The notes beneath the pieces were generated by a model that was not told the DNA's origin, did not search any database, and saw nothing but the letters and a program-made list of their open reading frames with translations. Below, piece after piece: positions 1 through 5,716 of a DNA stretch of 9,527 nucleotides. The stretch is from an uncultured Collinsella sp. (lineage in GTDB: Bacteria; Actinomycetota; Coriobacteriia; Coriobacteriales; Coriobacteriaceae): assembly GCA_900545605.1 (NCBI GenBank), contig UQZL01000052.1, forward strand, positions 1-9,527, written 5' to 3'. Made by a program: the position numbers and the translations under genes. How positions within the stretch are numbered: position 1 is the stretch's first letter; each line of letters opens with the position of its first letter.

Positions 1-23
1 ATGTGCGTGAAATATGAATCTCG

Positions 24-49
24 ATGGATACGCCCGCAGCCGTGTATAC
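24..49 (+). promoter_or_regulatory. 26-base conserved element, copy 1 (upstream of rplC)
   Basis: This stretch matches bases 1889-1914, upstream of rplB, at 23 of 26 positions. The shared core reads TGGAYACGCCCG, then CCGTGTATAC. Both copies precede a ribosomal-protein leader in the same orientation. It could be a promoter: TATACT at 45-50 resembles a -10 box, but the nearest -35-like TGGATA (25-30) is only 14 bases away, which is short. It could also act as RNA: ATACG (28-32) pairs with CGTGT (41-45), and the one difference within the stem between copies changes a G-U pair to a G-C pair. The function is undecided. Confidence 0.45.
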
Positions 50-161
50 TAAACAGCTGTGTGAAACCAGGGGAGTATTCTGGCTGGACAAAATGCCTGC
101 TTAATAGGGTTGTCAGGTAGTCCGGGCGAAATACAAGGCTGGGGAGCACGTCGTGTAAGTA

Positions 162-226
162 GTGGTCCTCTAGGGGCGTACGCTCGGTGGTGTACGCATC
201 GTCCCAAGACCACGCGAGAGTTGGGA
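162..226 (+). promoter_or_regulatory. Candidate structured leader of rplC with sequence complementary to its ribosome-binding region
   Basis: An outer stem GTGGTC (162-167) pairs with GACCAC (208-213). An inner stem GCGTAC (176-181) pairs with GTACGC (192-197) around a 10-base loop. GGG (173-175) may add pairs with CCC (203-205). The 3' internal loop (198-207) contains TCCCAA (202-207), the exact complement of TTGGGA (221-226), the only purine-rich segment in ribosome-binding position for the rplC start at 234. This pairing would form a pseudoknot and hide the site. Ribosomal-protein operons often use such leaders for feedback by one of their proteins; that role here is inferred. Confidence 0.5.
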
Positions 227-233
227 TCATATC

Positions 234-854
234 TTGATCAGCATGATTCTCGGCCGCAAGATTGGCATGACCCAGGTTTGGGACGAGAACGATAACGTCG
301 TTCCCGTCACGGTCATCCAGGCTGGCCCCTGCGCTGTCTCGCAGGTTAAAACTCAGGCAACCGACGGCTATGACGCCGTCCAGATCGGTTTCGGCGACAT
401 CAAGGCCAAGAACGTGAACAAGCCCATGGCTGGTCACTTCGCCAAGGCTGGCGTCGAGCCTGTCCGTTTCCTTCGTGAGGTCCGCGTCGAGAACGGCGAG
501 GAGCACAAGGTCGGCGAGGTCGTCACCGTCGCTGATTTCGCTGATGTCGAGAAGGTCGACGTCATCGGTACCTCCAAGGGTAAGGGCTTCCAGGGTCGCA
601 TCAAGCGCTGGGGTCAGCGCCGCGGTCCTATGACGCATGGTTCTCACTTCCAGCGTCACCCCGGTTCTATCGGTCAGTGCGCCTATCCTGCGCGCGTCCT
701 CAAGGGCGTCAAGATGGCCGGTCACATGGGTAACGAGCGTGTTACCGTCAAGAACCTTTCCGTTGTCCGCATCGATGCCGAGCAGAACCTCATCTTGGTC
801 AAGGGCGCTGTCCCGGGTGCCAAGAATGGTCTCGTCGCCATCCGTATGGCCTAA
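234..854 (+). CDS. rplC: 50S ribosomal protein L3 (uL3)
   Basis: L3 binds near the 3' end of 23S rRNA, helps start assembly of the large subunit and reaches towards the peptidyl transferase centre. The 206-residue product has the family hallmarks: N-terminal ILGRKIGMTQ (residues 5-14), the KGKGFQG segment (115-121), the central extension with HPGSIGQ (142-148), and MAGHMGNERVTV (161-172) followed by LVKGAVPG. I chose the TTG at 234 because it gives the same N-terminal length as Bacillus L3 (MTKGILGRKIGM) and has TTGGGA 7 bases upstream. The ATG at 243 would give a shorter protein with no visible ribosome-binding site. rpsJ, the usual upstream neighbour, is not in the window. A 46-base gap separates it from rplD. 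Confidence 0.96.
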   Translation: MISMILGRKIGMTQVWDENDNVVPVTVIQAGPCAVSQVKTQATDGYDAVQIGFGDIKAKNVNKPMAGHFAKAGVEPVRFLREVRVENGEEHKVGEVVTVADFADVEKVDVIGTSKGKGFQGRIKRWGQRRGPMTHGSHFQRHPGSIGQCAYPARVLKGVKMAGHMGNERVTVKNLSVVRIDAEQNLILVKGAVPGAKNGLVAIRMA

Positions 855-900
855 GGGCCCAGCCCATTTAGCCCAGCGTCATACCAAGGAGAACACTTAA

Positions 901-1527
901 ATGGCAAAGTTTGAAGTAAAGAACAGCGAGGGCAAGAAGGTCGCCGAGGCCGAGCTCGCCGCTGAGGTGTACGGCATCGAGCCGAACATCCACGTTATGC
1001 ACCACATCGTCAAGTGCCAGATGGCCTCTTGGCGTCAGGGCACCCAGTCTGCTAAGGGTCGCTCTGAGGTTTCCGGTGGCGGCAAGAAGCCTTGGCGTCA
1101 GAAGGGTACCGGCCGTGCCCGCCAGGGTTCCATCCGTGCTGCCCAGTGGCGTCACGGTGGCGTTGTCTTCGCCCCCAAGCCCCGTTCCTACGCTAAGCGT
1201 ATGAACAACAAGGAGGTCAAGCTGGCTATGCGCTCCGCGCTGTCCGCCAAGCTGGCCGATGGCGAGCTCGTGCTCGTCGACGACTACGGCTTCGAGAAGC
1301 CTTCCACCAAGGCTGCCGTCGCCATGCTCAAGGCTCTCGGCCTTGAGGGCAAGCGTCTGACCATCATCGTTCGCGATGAGGACGTCAACGCCTACCTGTC
1401 GTTCCGCAACATTCCCAAGACGTTCATCATCACCGCTGACGAGGCCAACACCTACGATCTCGTCAACAACAACGCCGTGCTGATGCCCGCCGACATCGCC
1501 GCTCACTTCGGGGAGGTGCTTGCATAA
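901..1527 (+). CDS. rplD: 50S ribosomal protein L4 (uL4)
   Basis: L4 is an early-assembly 23S rRNA binder whose long loop lines the peptide exit tunnel. In E. coli it also represses the S10 operon. The 208-residue product shows the extended loop around residues 45-90, with GGGKKPWRQKGTGRARQGS (59-77) followed by IRAAQWRHGG; the usual proline of the RxPQW motif is alanine here. A globular C-terminal domain carries LVLVDDYGFEKPSTK (123-137). The ribosome-binding site AAGGAG (886-891) lies 9 bases before the ATG. The stop codon abuts the rplW start directly, which favours coupled translation. The identity is secure; whether L4 is the operon repressor in this lineage is unknown. Confidence 0.97.
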   Translation: MAKFEVKNSEGKKVAEAELAAEVYGIEPNIHVMHHIVKCQMASWRQGTQSAKGRSEVSGGGKKPWRQKGTGRARQGSIRAAQWRHGGVVFAPKPRSYAKRMNNKEVKLAMRSALSAKLADGELVLVDDYGFEKPSTKAAVAMLKALGLEGKRLTIIVRDEDVNAYLSFRNIPKTFIITADEANTYDLVNNNAVLMPADIAAHFGEVLA

Positions 1528-1815
1528 ATGACCGCCCACGAGATCATCATCCGTCCGATCGTGTCCGAGCGTTCCTTCTCCGGCATGGAGCTGAACAAGT
1601 ACACGTTCGAGGTCGCCAAGGATGCTAACAAGTATCAGATCAAGGACGCTGTCGAGGAGATCTTCGGCGTCAAGGTCGTTCGCGTGAACACCCTGACGGT
1701 CAAGCCCAAGACCAAGCGCGTGCGCTATGTCGCCGGCAAGACCCGTTCTTGGAAGAAGGCCATCGTCACGCTGGCCGAGGGCGACACCATCGAGGTCTTT
1801 GGCAACCAGGCCTAA
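1528..1815 (+). CDS. rplW: 50S ribosomal protein L23 (uL23)
   Basis: L23 sits at the exit of the peptide tunnel and is the docking point for trigger factor and the signal recognition particle. The 95-residue product is of normal length. It carries the N-terminal IIIRPIVSERS (residues 6-16), the central NKYQIKDAVEEIFGVKVVRV, and the basic loop TVKPKTKRVRYVAGKTRSWKK typical of bacterial L23. The ATG follows the rplD stop with no gap, and its ribosome-binding site GGGAGG (1511-1516) lies inside the end of rplD. It is the last gene before a 179-base gap that contains a strong stem-loop and the rplB leader. Confidence 0.97.
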   Translation: MTAHEIIIRPIVSERSFSGMELNKYTFEVAKDANKYQIKDAVEEIFGVKVVRVNTLTVKPKTKRVRYVAGKTRSWKKAIVTLAEGDTIEVFGNQA

Positions 1816-1833
1816 GACTCGCTGCTGTTGAGT

Positions 1834-1877
1834 GAGCTCATGCCTCCCAAATAGGGGAGGCGGGAGCTCAAGGTTTT
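1834..1877 (+). terminator. Terminator-like stem-loop between rplW and rplB
   Basis: GAGCTC (1834-1839) pairs with GAGCTC (1864-1869), and GCCTCCC (1842-1848) pairs with GGGAGGC (1855-1861). That makes 13 base pairs with a 2x2 internal mismatch and a 6-base loop. Only four T residues (1874-1877) follow, after AAGG, so the tail is weak for an intrinsic terminator. It may partly attenuate read-through, stabilise the 3' end of the rplC-rplD-rplW message, or mark a processing site. Confidence 0.5.
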
Positions 1878-1888
1878 GGGCGTATAAA

Positions 1889-1914
1889 ATGGACACGCCC
1901 GGAACCGTGTATAC
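1889..1914 (+). promoter_or_regulatory. 26-base conserved element, copy 2 (upstream of rplB)
   Basis: This is the partner of bases 24-49, with 23 of 26 positions identical. ACACG (1893-1897) pairs with CGTGT (1906-1910). If read as a promoter, TATACG at 1910-1915 would be the -10 box and transcription would begin close to 1922, just where the rplB leader stem starts. Against this, the last base of the -10 box is poor and TGGACA (1890-1895) is only 14 bases from it. GGGCGT (1878-1883) can also pair with ACGCCC (1895-1900), an alternative fold that excludes the first. Confidence 0.45.
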
Positions 1915-1923
1915 GTCCGGTGT

Positions 1924-1991
1924 CATCGCACCCGAGGCAGAACCTCGAATCCCTGTCTGCGATGGCTAACGGATTCCTATTGAAAGGGATT
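1924..1991 (+). promoter_or_regulatory. Candidate structured leader of rplB with sequence complementary to its ribosome-binding site
   Basis: An outer stem CATCGCA (1924-1930) pairs with TGCGATG (1958-1964). An inner stem CGAGG (1933-1937) pairs with CCTCG (1943-1947) around a 5-base loop. The 3' internal loop (1948-1957, 10 bases) begins with AATCCCT, the exact complement of AGGGATT (1985-1991), which contains the rplB ribosome-binding site. The layout (outer stem, inner hairpin, 10-base 3' internal loop that can grip the downstream site) matches the rplC leader, although the stems differ in sequence. Repression of translation through this pseudoknot is an inference. Confidence 0.5.
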
Positions 1992-1994
1992 GTA

Positions 1995-2825
1995 ATGGCT
2001 GTAAAGCACCTTAAGCCGACCTCCGCTGGTAGGCGTTGGCAGACGATCTCCGACTTCTCCGAGATCACCTGCACCAAGCCCGAGAAGTCTCTTCTCGAGC
2101 CCCTGCCCAAGAAGGCCGGTCGTAACAACAACGGCCGCATCACCACCCGCCACCAGGGCGGCGGCGTGAAGCGTCGTTACCGCGTGATCGACTTCAAGCG
2201 CAACAAGGACGGCGTGCCCGCCAAGGTTGCCACGATCGAGTACGATCCGAACCGTTCCGCTCGCATCGCTCTGCTGCACTACGCTGACGGTGAGAAGCGC
2301 TACATCCTGGCCCCCAAGGGCCTCGAGGTCGGTCAGACCATCATGTCCGGTTCTGACGCCGACATCAAGCCGGGCAACGCTCTGCCCCTCGCCGACATCC
2401 CCGTCGGTACGCTCATCCACGCCGTCGAGTTCCAGCCGGGCAAGGGCGCCGCTATCGCCCGTTCCGCCGGTAACTCCTGCCAGCTGATGGGTAAGGAGGG
2501 CAAGTACGCTATCGTCCGTATGCCTTCCTCCGAGATGCGCCGCATCCTCGTTACCTGCCGCGCCACCGTCGGTGAGGTCGGCAACGCCGATCACTCCAAC
2601 ATCGTCATCGGCAAGGCCGGCCGTAAGCGTCACATGAACGTGCGCCCGACCGTCCGCGGTACCGTCATGAACCCTGTCGACCACCCGCACGGCGGTGGCG
2701 AGGGCAAGAACCACACCTCTGGTCGTCCCTCCGTTACCCCCTGGGGTAAGCCGACGAAGGGCCTTCGTACGCGCAAGAAGAAGAAGGTCTCGAACCAGCA
2801 CATCATTCGTCGCCGTAAGAAGTAA
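1995..2825 (+). CDS. rplB: 50S ribosomal protein L2 (uL2)
   Basis: L2 is among the most conserved ribosomal proteins; it bridges the subunits and supports the peptidyl transferase centre. The 276-residue product has the OB-fold and SH3-like domains with TTRHQGGGVKRRYR (residues 50-63), the GNALPLADIPVG segment (127-138), and the diagnostic MNPVDHPHGGGEG (225-237) with the histidine tied to peptidyl transfer function. It ends in a very basic tail. I chose the ATG at 1995 because MAVKHLKPTSAGRR matches the family N-terminus and the ribosome-binding site AAAGGGA (1983-1989) lies 5 bases upstream. An in-frame GTG at 1920 would add 25 unrelated residues across the leader. A 32-base gap leads to rpsS. 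Confidence 0.97.
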   Translation: MAVKHLKPTSAGRRWQTISDFSEITCTKPEKSLLEPLPKKAGRNNNGRITTRHQGGGVKRRYRVIDFKRNKDGVPAKVATIEYDPNRSARIALLHYADGEKRYILAPKGLEVGQTIMSGSDADIKPGNALPLADIPVGTLIHAVEFQPGKGAAIARSAGNSCQLMGKEGKYAIVRMPSSEMRRILVTCRATVGEVGNADHSNIVIGKAGRKRHMNVRPTVRGTVMNPVDHPHGGGEGKNHTSGRPSVTPWGKPTKGLRTRKKKKVSNQHIIRRRKK

Positions 2826-2857
2826 TTTCGGATACCGAGTTTTAGGAGAAAGCACTT

Positions 2858-3118
2858 ATGAGCAGAAGTCTCAAAAAGGGCCCGTTCGTGGAGACTCGCC
2901 TTCTCTCGCGTATCACCGCGATGAACGAGGCTGGCAAGAAGGACGTCGTGAAGACCTGGTCCCGCGCGTCCACCATCTTCCCCGAGATGGTTGGTCACAC
3001 CATCGCCGTCCACGACGGCCGCAAGCATGTGCCCGTGTATGTTACCGAGTCCATGGTTGGTCACAAGCTCGGCGAGTTCGCGCCGACTCGTACGTTCCGT
3101 GGCCACAAGGCCAAATAG
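2858..3118 (+). CDS. rpsS: 30S ribosomal protein S19 (uS19), slightly short C-terminus
   Basis: S19 binds 16S rRNA in the head of the small subunit and contacts S13 and the A-site finger. The product opens with the invariant MSRSLKKGPFV and carries KTWSRASTIFPEMVGHTIAVHDGRKHVPVYV across residues 32-62 and the signature MVGHKLGEFAPTRTFRGH (66-83). It is 86 residues long, whereas bacterial S19 is usually about 92; the missing part is the flexible basic tail after RGH, which varies between species. AGGAG (2844-2848) lies 9 bases before the ATG. rplV begins 14 bases after the stop. Confidence 0.97.
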   Translation: MSRSLKKGPFVETRLLSRITAMNEAGKKDVVKTWSRASTIFPEMVGHTIAVHDGRKHVPVYVTESMVGHKLGEFAPTRTFRGHKAK

Positions 3119-3132
3119 GGGGTTAACCGTAA

Positions 3133-3504
3133 ATGGCAACTAAGTCTATTGAAACTGAGGCCACCGAGGTTCGCGCCGTCGCTAAGTACGTGCGTGTTTC
3201 CCCCAGCAAGGCCCGCCTGGTGGTCGATCTGATCCGCCGCAAGCCTGTCGCTCAGGCCTTCGACATCCTCCACTTCTGCGACCGCGCCGTCGCCGTGGAT
3301 GTCGAGAAGGTTCTCCGTTCCGCCGTTGCGAACGCCGAGAACAACAACGGTCTGCGTGCCGACAACCTGGTTGTCGCCGCTGCCTATGTTGACGAGGGTC
3401 CGACGCTTAAGCGCATCCGTCCCCGCGCCAAGGGTTCCGCTTCTCGCATTCTGAAGCGTACTTCCCACATCACCGTCGTCGTTGCTCCTCGAAAGGAGGC
3501 GTAA
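3133..3504 (+). CDS. rplV: 50S ribosomal protein L22 (uL22)
   Basis: L22 contacts all 23S rRNA domains, and its extended hairpin lines the narrow part of the exit tunnel, where changes can give macrolide resistance or alter stalling. The 123-residue product has the family core AVAKYVRVSPSKARLVVDLIR (residues 15-35), the AENNNGLRADNLVV helix region, and the tunnel hairpin around 88-110 containing LKRIRPRAKGSASRILKRTSH. An N-terminal lead of about ten residues precedes the core. Upstream there is only a run of G (3118-3122) overlapping the rpsS stop, so translation probably depends on coupling. The rpsC ribosome-binding site is embedded in its last codons. Confidence 0.97.
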   Translation: MATKSIETEATEVRAVAKYVRVSPSKARLVVDLIRRKPVAQAFDILHFCDRAVAVDVEKVLRSAVANAENNNGLRADNLVVAAAYVDEGPTLKRIRPRAKGSASRILKRTSHITVVVAPRKEA

Positions 3505-3510
3505 AGCTGT

Positions 3511-4221
3511 ATGGGTCAGAAAGTCTACCCCACCGGCTTCCGTCTTGGCATCACCGAGAACTGGCGCTCCCGCTGGTTCGCAGAGAAGGATTACGCTAAG
3601 ACCCTCGGTAACGATCTCGAGATCCGCAAGTACCTCGAGAAGCGTCTTTCCCGCGCAGCTGTCTCCCGCGTCGAGATCGAGCGCGCTGGCGACAAGGTGA
3701 AGGTCATCATCCTCACCGCTCGCCCCGGCGTTGTCATCGGTAAGAAGGGTGCCGAGATCGATACCCTCCGCACCGAGCTCGAGAAGGTCGCTGGCGTCTC
3801 CAAGGGCCAGCTCTCCGTCGACGTTGTCGAGATCAAGCGCCCCGAGCTCGACGCCAACCTCGTTGCTCAGTCCATTGCTGAGCAGCTCGAGGGCCGCGTT
3901 GCCTTCCGTCGCGCTATGCGCAAGGCTGTCCAGTCCGCTCGCAAGGCCGGCGCCAAGGGCATCCGTATCCAGTGCTCCGGTCGTCTCGGCGGTGCCGAGA
4001 TGGGCCGTCGTGAGTGGTACCGTGAGGGTCGCGTGCCTCTGCACACCCTCCGCGCCAAGATCGACTACGGCACGGCTGTCGCCAGCACCACCATGGGCGC
4101 TTGCGGCGTGAAGGTCTGGATCTACCTGGGCGAGAAGCTCCCGGGCCAGCCTGTTCCCAACCCTGCACTCGAGGGCTCTTCCCGTCCTCGTCGTCGTAAC
4201 TCCGAGAGGAGGGGTCAGTAG
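3511..4221 (+). CDS. rpsC: 30S ribosomal protein S3 (uS3)
   Basis: S3 forms part of the mRNA entry channel and contributes to the helicase activity of the ribosome. The 236-residue product has the N-terminal MGQKVYPTGFRLGI, a type II KH domain with the GKKG loop (residues 77-80, in VVIGKKGAEI), the basic RRAMRK patch (133-138) matching the channel-lining residues, and the C-terminal signature GRLGGAEMGRREWYREGRVPLHTLRA across 157-182. The tail from 211 is proline- and arginine-rich. The ribosome-binding site AAAGGAGG (3492-3499) is encoded within the last codons of rplV. Its TAG stop shares one base with the GTG start of rplP, so L16 synthesis is probably coupled to it. Confidence 0.97.
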   Translation: MGQKVYPTGFRLGITENWRSRWFAEKDYAKTLGNDLEIRKYLEKRLSRAAVSRVEIERAGDKVKVIILTARPGVVIGKKGAEIDTLRTELEKVAGVSKGQLSVDVVEIKRPELDANLVAQSIAEQLEGRVAFRRAMRKAVQSARKAGAKGIRIQCSGRLGGAEMGRREWYREGRVPLHTLRAKIDYGTAVASTTMGACGVKVWIYLGEKLPGQPVPNPALEGSSRPRRRNSERRGQ

Positions 4222-4724
4222 TGCTTGCCCCTAAGCGTATTCTTCACCGCAAGGTGCAGCGTGGCTCCATGAAGGGCCAGGCCAAGGGTAATACCGAGCT
4301 GCATTTCGGCGAGTTTGGTATCCAGGCTCTCGAGGCCCATTGGATCACCAACCGTCAGATCGAGGCCGCTCGTATTGCCATGACCCGCTACATGAAGCGT
4401 GGCGGTCGTGTCTACATCACGATCTTCCCCGATAAGCCCATCACCAAGAAGCCCGCCGAGACTCGCATGGGTTCTGGTAAGGGTAATCCCGAGGAGTGGG
4501 TGGCCGTCGTCAAGCCCGGCCGCATCATGTTCGAGGTCAAGGGTGTTCCCGAGGAGGTCGCTCGCGAGGCTCTGCGTCTTGCGCAGCACAAGCTCCCCAT
4601 CAAGACCAAGATTGTTGCTGCTAAGAACGCTGAGCAGCGCATCGAGAAGGAGATGGCTGAGGAGGCCGCTCTCGAGGCCAAGTGGGCTGCTGAGGACGCC
4701 GCCGCCGCCAAGGAGGAGAACTAA
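4221..4724 (+). CDS. rplP: 50S ribosomal protein L16 (uL16) with acidic C-terminal extension
   Basis: L16 helps organise the A site and the binding of aminoacyl-tRNA. Residues 1-133 match the family: MLAPKR at the start, RKVQRGSMKGQAKGN (10-24), the AMTRYMKRGGRVYITIFPDKP segment (53-73), and the KPAETRMGSGKGNPEEWVAVV signature (77-97). Typical L16 ends near residue 136-144. Here an extra 30 or so residues follow (about 134-167), rich in alanine, glutamate and lysine and likely helical, ending AAAKEEN. The GTG start overlaps the rpsC stop by one base, with GAGAGGAGGGG (4204-4214) upstream. The stop overlaps the rpmC start by one base. Confidence 0.97.
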   Translation: MLAPKRILHRKVQRGSMKGQAKGNTELHFGEFGIQALEAHWITNRQIEAARIAMTRYMKRGGRVYITIFPDKPITKKPAETRMGSGKGNPEEWVAVVKPGRIMFEVKGVPEEVAREALRLAQHKLPIKTKIVAAKNAEQRIEKEMAEEAALEAKWAAEDAAAAKEEN

Positions 4725-4939
4725 TGAAGCCCGCAGAGATTCGTGAGCTCTCGGACGCTCAGCTCGTTGAGAAGCTGAAGGAAATGCGCGCCGAGCTCTT
4801 TAACCTTCGTTTCCAGATGGCCACCAGCCAGCTGGACAACACCGCTCGCGTCAACACCGTGAAGAAGGACATCGCTCGCGTCCTCACGGAGCAGCGCGCC
4901 CGCGAGATCGCAGCGGAGAAGTCCGCTGTCGCCGAGTAG
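4724..4939 (+). CDS. rpmC: 50S ribosomal protein L29 (uL29)
   Basis: L29 is a small two-helix protein next to L23 at the tunnel exit. The 71-residue product shows the family pattern MKPAEIRELSDAQLVEKLKEM (residues 1-21), then the core ELFNLRFQMATSQLDN (24-39), then the second helix with KKDIARVLTEQ (47-57). The short C-terminal tail AAEKSAVAE is alanine- and glutamate-rich. The ATG overlaps the rplP stop (TAATG). Its ribosome-binding site AGGAGGAG (4711-4718) lies in the codons of the L16 extension. A 16-base gap separates it from rpsQ. Confidence 0.96.
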   Translation: MKPAEIRELSDAQLVEKLKEMRAELFNLRFQMATSQLDNTARVNTVKKDIARVLTEQRAREIAAEKSAVAE

Positions 4940-4955
4940 GACCTAAGGAGAGAAC

Positions 4956-5216
4956 ATGACTGATTCGCGTAACTCGCGTAAGGTCCGTACGGGTGTCGTT
5001 ACCTCCGTCTCCGGTGCCAAGACCATTGTTGTCACCATCACCGAGCGCAAGCGTCACCCCAAGTACGGCAAGATGATGACCAGCTCCAAGAAGCTGCACG
5101 CTCACGACGAGGAGTGCACGGCTGGCGTGGGCGATACCGTCCGCGTTATGGAGACCCGTCCTATGTCCAAGATGAAGCGTTGGCGCCTCATCGAGGTCGT
5201 CGAGCGCGCTAAATAA
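4956..5216 (+). CDS. rpsQ: 30S ribosomal protein S17 (uS17)
   Basis: S17 is a primary 16S rRNA-binding protein with an OB fold, important for early small-subunit assembly. The 86-residue product contains the typical TGVVTSVSGAKTIVVTI strand region (residues 12-28), the RKRHPKYGKMMTSSKKLHAHDE loop (31-52) and the PROSITE-like GDTVRVMETRPMSKMKRWRL segment (59-78). AAGGAG (4945-4950) sits 5 bases before the ATG. It is the last gene of the tightly packed rpsS-rpsQ run. A 118-base structured gap follows before rplN, which in other bacteria marks the S10/spc operon boundary. Confidence 0.97.
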   Translation: MTDSRNSRKVRTGVVTSVSGAKTIVVTITERKRHPKYGKMMTSSKKLHAHDEECTAGVGDTVRVMETRPMSKMKRWRLIEVVERAK

Positions 5217-5218
5217 GC

Positions 5219-5324
5219 AGTCGCTCTTACGACTTGTACGTTTCCGAAGATGTGCGTATGCCTGGCTTGCATACCACGAGCCGCATAAAGGCTGCGCACC
5301 TCTCTTCGGTTCTTAGTTCGGAGG
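5219..5324 (+). promoter_or_regulatory. Candidate structured leader of rplN with two mutually exclusive folds
   Basis: A small hairpin, AGTCG (5219-5223) with CGACT (5230-5234), follows the rpsQ stop. Then CCGAAGA (5244-5250) pairs with TCTTCGG (5303-5309), enclosing GTGC (5252-5255) with GCAC (5296-5299) and two hairpins: GTATGC/GCATAC (5256-5261, 5269-5274) and AGCC/GGCT (5279-5282, 5290-5293). The result is a three-way junction. The same 5' strand can instead pair as TCCGAA (5243-5248) with TTCGGA (5317-5322), which overlaps the rplN ribosome-binding site GGAGG (5320-5324). Site-open and site-closed states are therefore possible. Which protein or signal would choose between them is unknown. 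Confidence 0.5.
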
Positions 5325-5334
5325 AACATCTACC

Positions 5335-5703
5335 ATGATTCAGATGCAAACCATGCTGAACGTCGCCGACAACTCCGGCGCTCGCAAGATTCGCTGCATC
5401 AAGGTGCTTGGCGGTTCCAAGCGTCGTTATGCAGGCATCGGCGATGTGTTCATCGGTGCTGTCCAGGAGGCTACCCCTGGCGCCAACGTCAAGAAGAAGG
5501 ACGTTGTCCGTTGCGTCGTCGTTCGCACCGTTAAGGAGATCCGCCGCAAGGATGGCTCCTACATTCGCTTTGATGAGAACGCCTGCGTTGTCATCAACAA
5601 CGATGGTTCGCCCGTCGGCACCCGTATCTTCGGGCCTGTCGCTCGCGAGCTTCGTGACAAGAAGTACATGAAGATCGTCTCGCTCGCTCCCGAGACCCTG
5701 TAG
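5335..5703 (+). CDS. rplN: 50S ribosomal protein L14 (uL14)
   Basis: L14 forms part of an intersubunit bridge and is the docking site of the silencing factor RsfS. The 122-residue product is exactly the usual length. It begins MIQMQTMLNVADNSGARK, has the signature region GIGDVFIGAVQEATPG (residues 34-49), KKKDVVRCVVVRT (53-65), and the conserved end GTRIFGPVARELRDKKYMKIVSLAPE (95-120). The ribosome-binding site GGAGG (5320-5324) is 10 bases upstream and lies at the 3' edge of the structured leader. In E. coli this is the first gene of the spc operon, so a separate control point here is in keeping with the family order. Confidence 0.97.
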   Translation: MIQMQTMLNVADNSGARKIRCIKVLGGSKRRYAGIGDVFIGAVQEATPGANVKKKDVVRCVVVRTVKEIRRKDGSYIRFDENACVVINNDGSPVGTRIFGPVARELRDKKYMKIVSLAPETL

Positions 5704-5716
5704 TTAGGGGAGATAT

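Noticed and set aside
162..213. tRNA or known riboswitch in the rplC leader
   Set aside because: There is no cloverleaf, no T-loop sequence and no riboswitch core that I recognise; a ribosomal-protein leader fits the position better.
868..1926. Long minus-strand open frame of 352 codons opposite rplD and rplW
   Set aside because: It is the antisense of highly conserved ribosomal genes in GC-rich DNA, has low-complexity composition and matches no family I know.
1920..1994. Upstream GTG that would extend L2 by 25 residues
   Set aside because: The extra residues cover the leader fold and do not match L2; the ATG at 1995 has the right N-terminus and ribosome-binding site.
5234..5262. Sigma-70 promoter in the rpsQ-rplN gap (TTGTAC, 17 bases, TATGCC)
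   Set aside because: Both boxes match consensus poorly and they fall inside a well-paired RNA fold, so I did not call a promoter.
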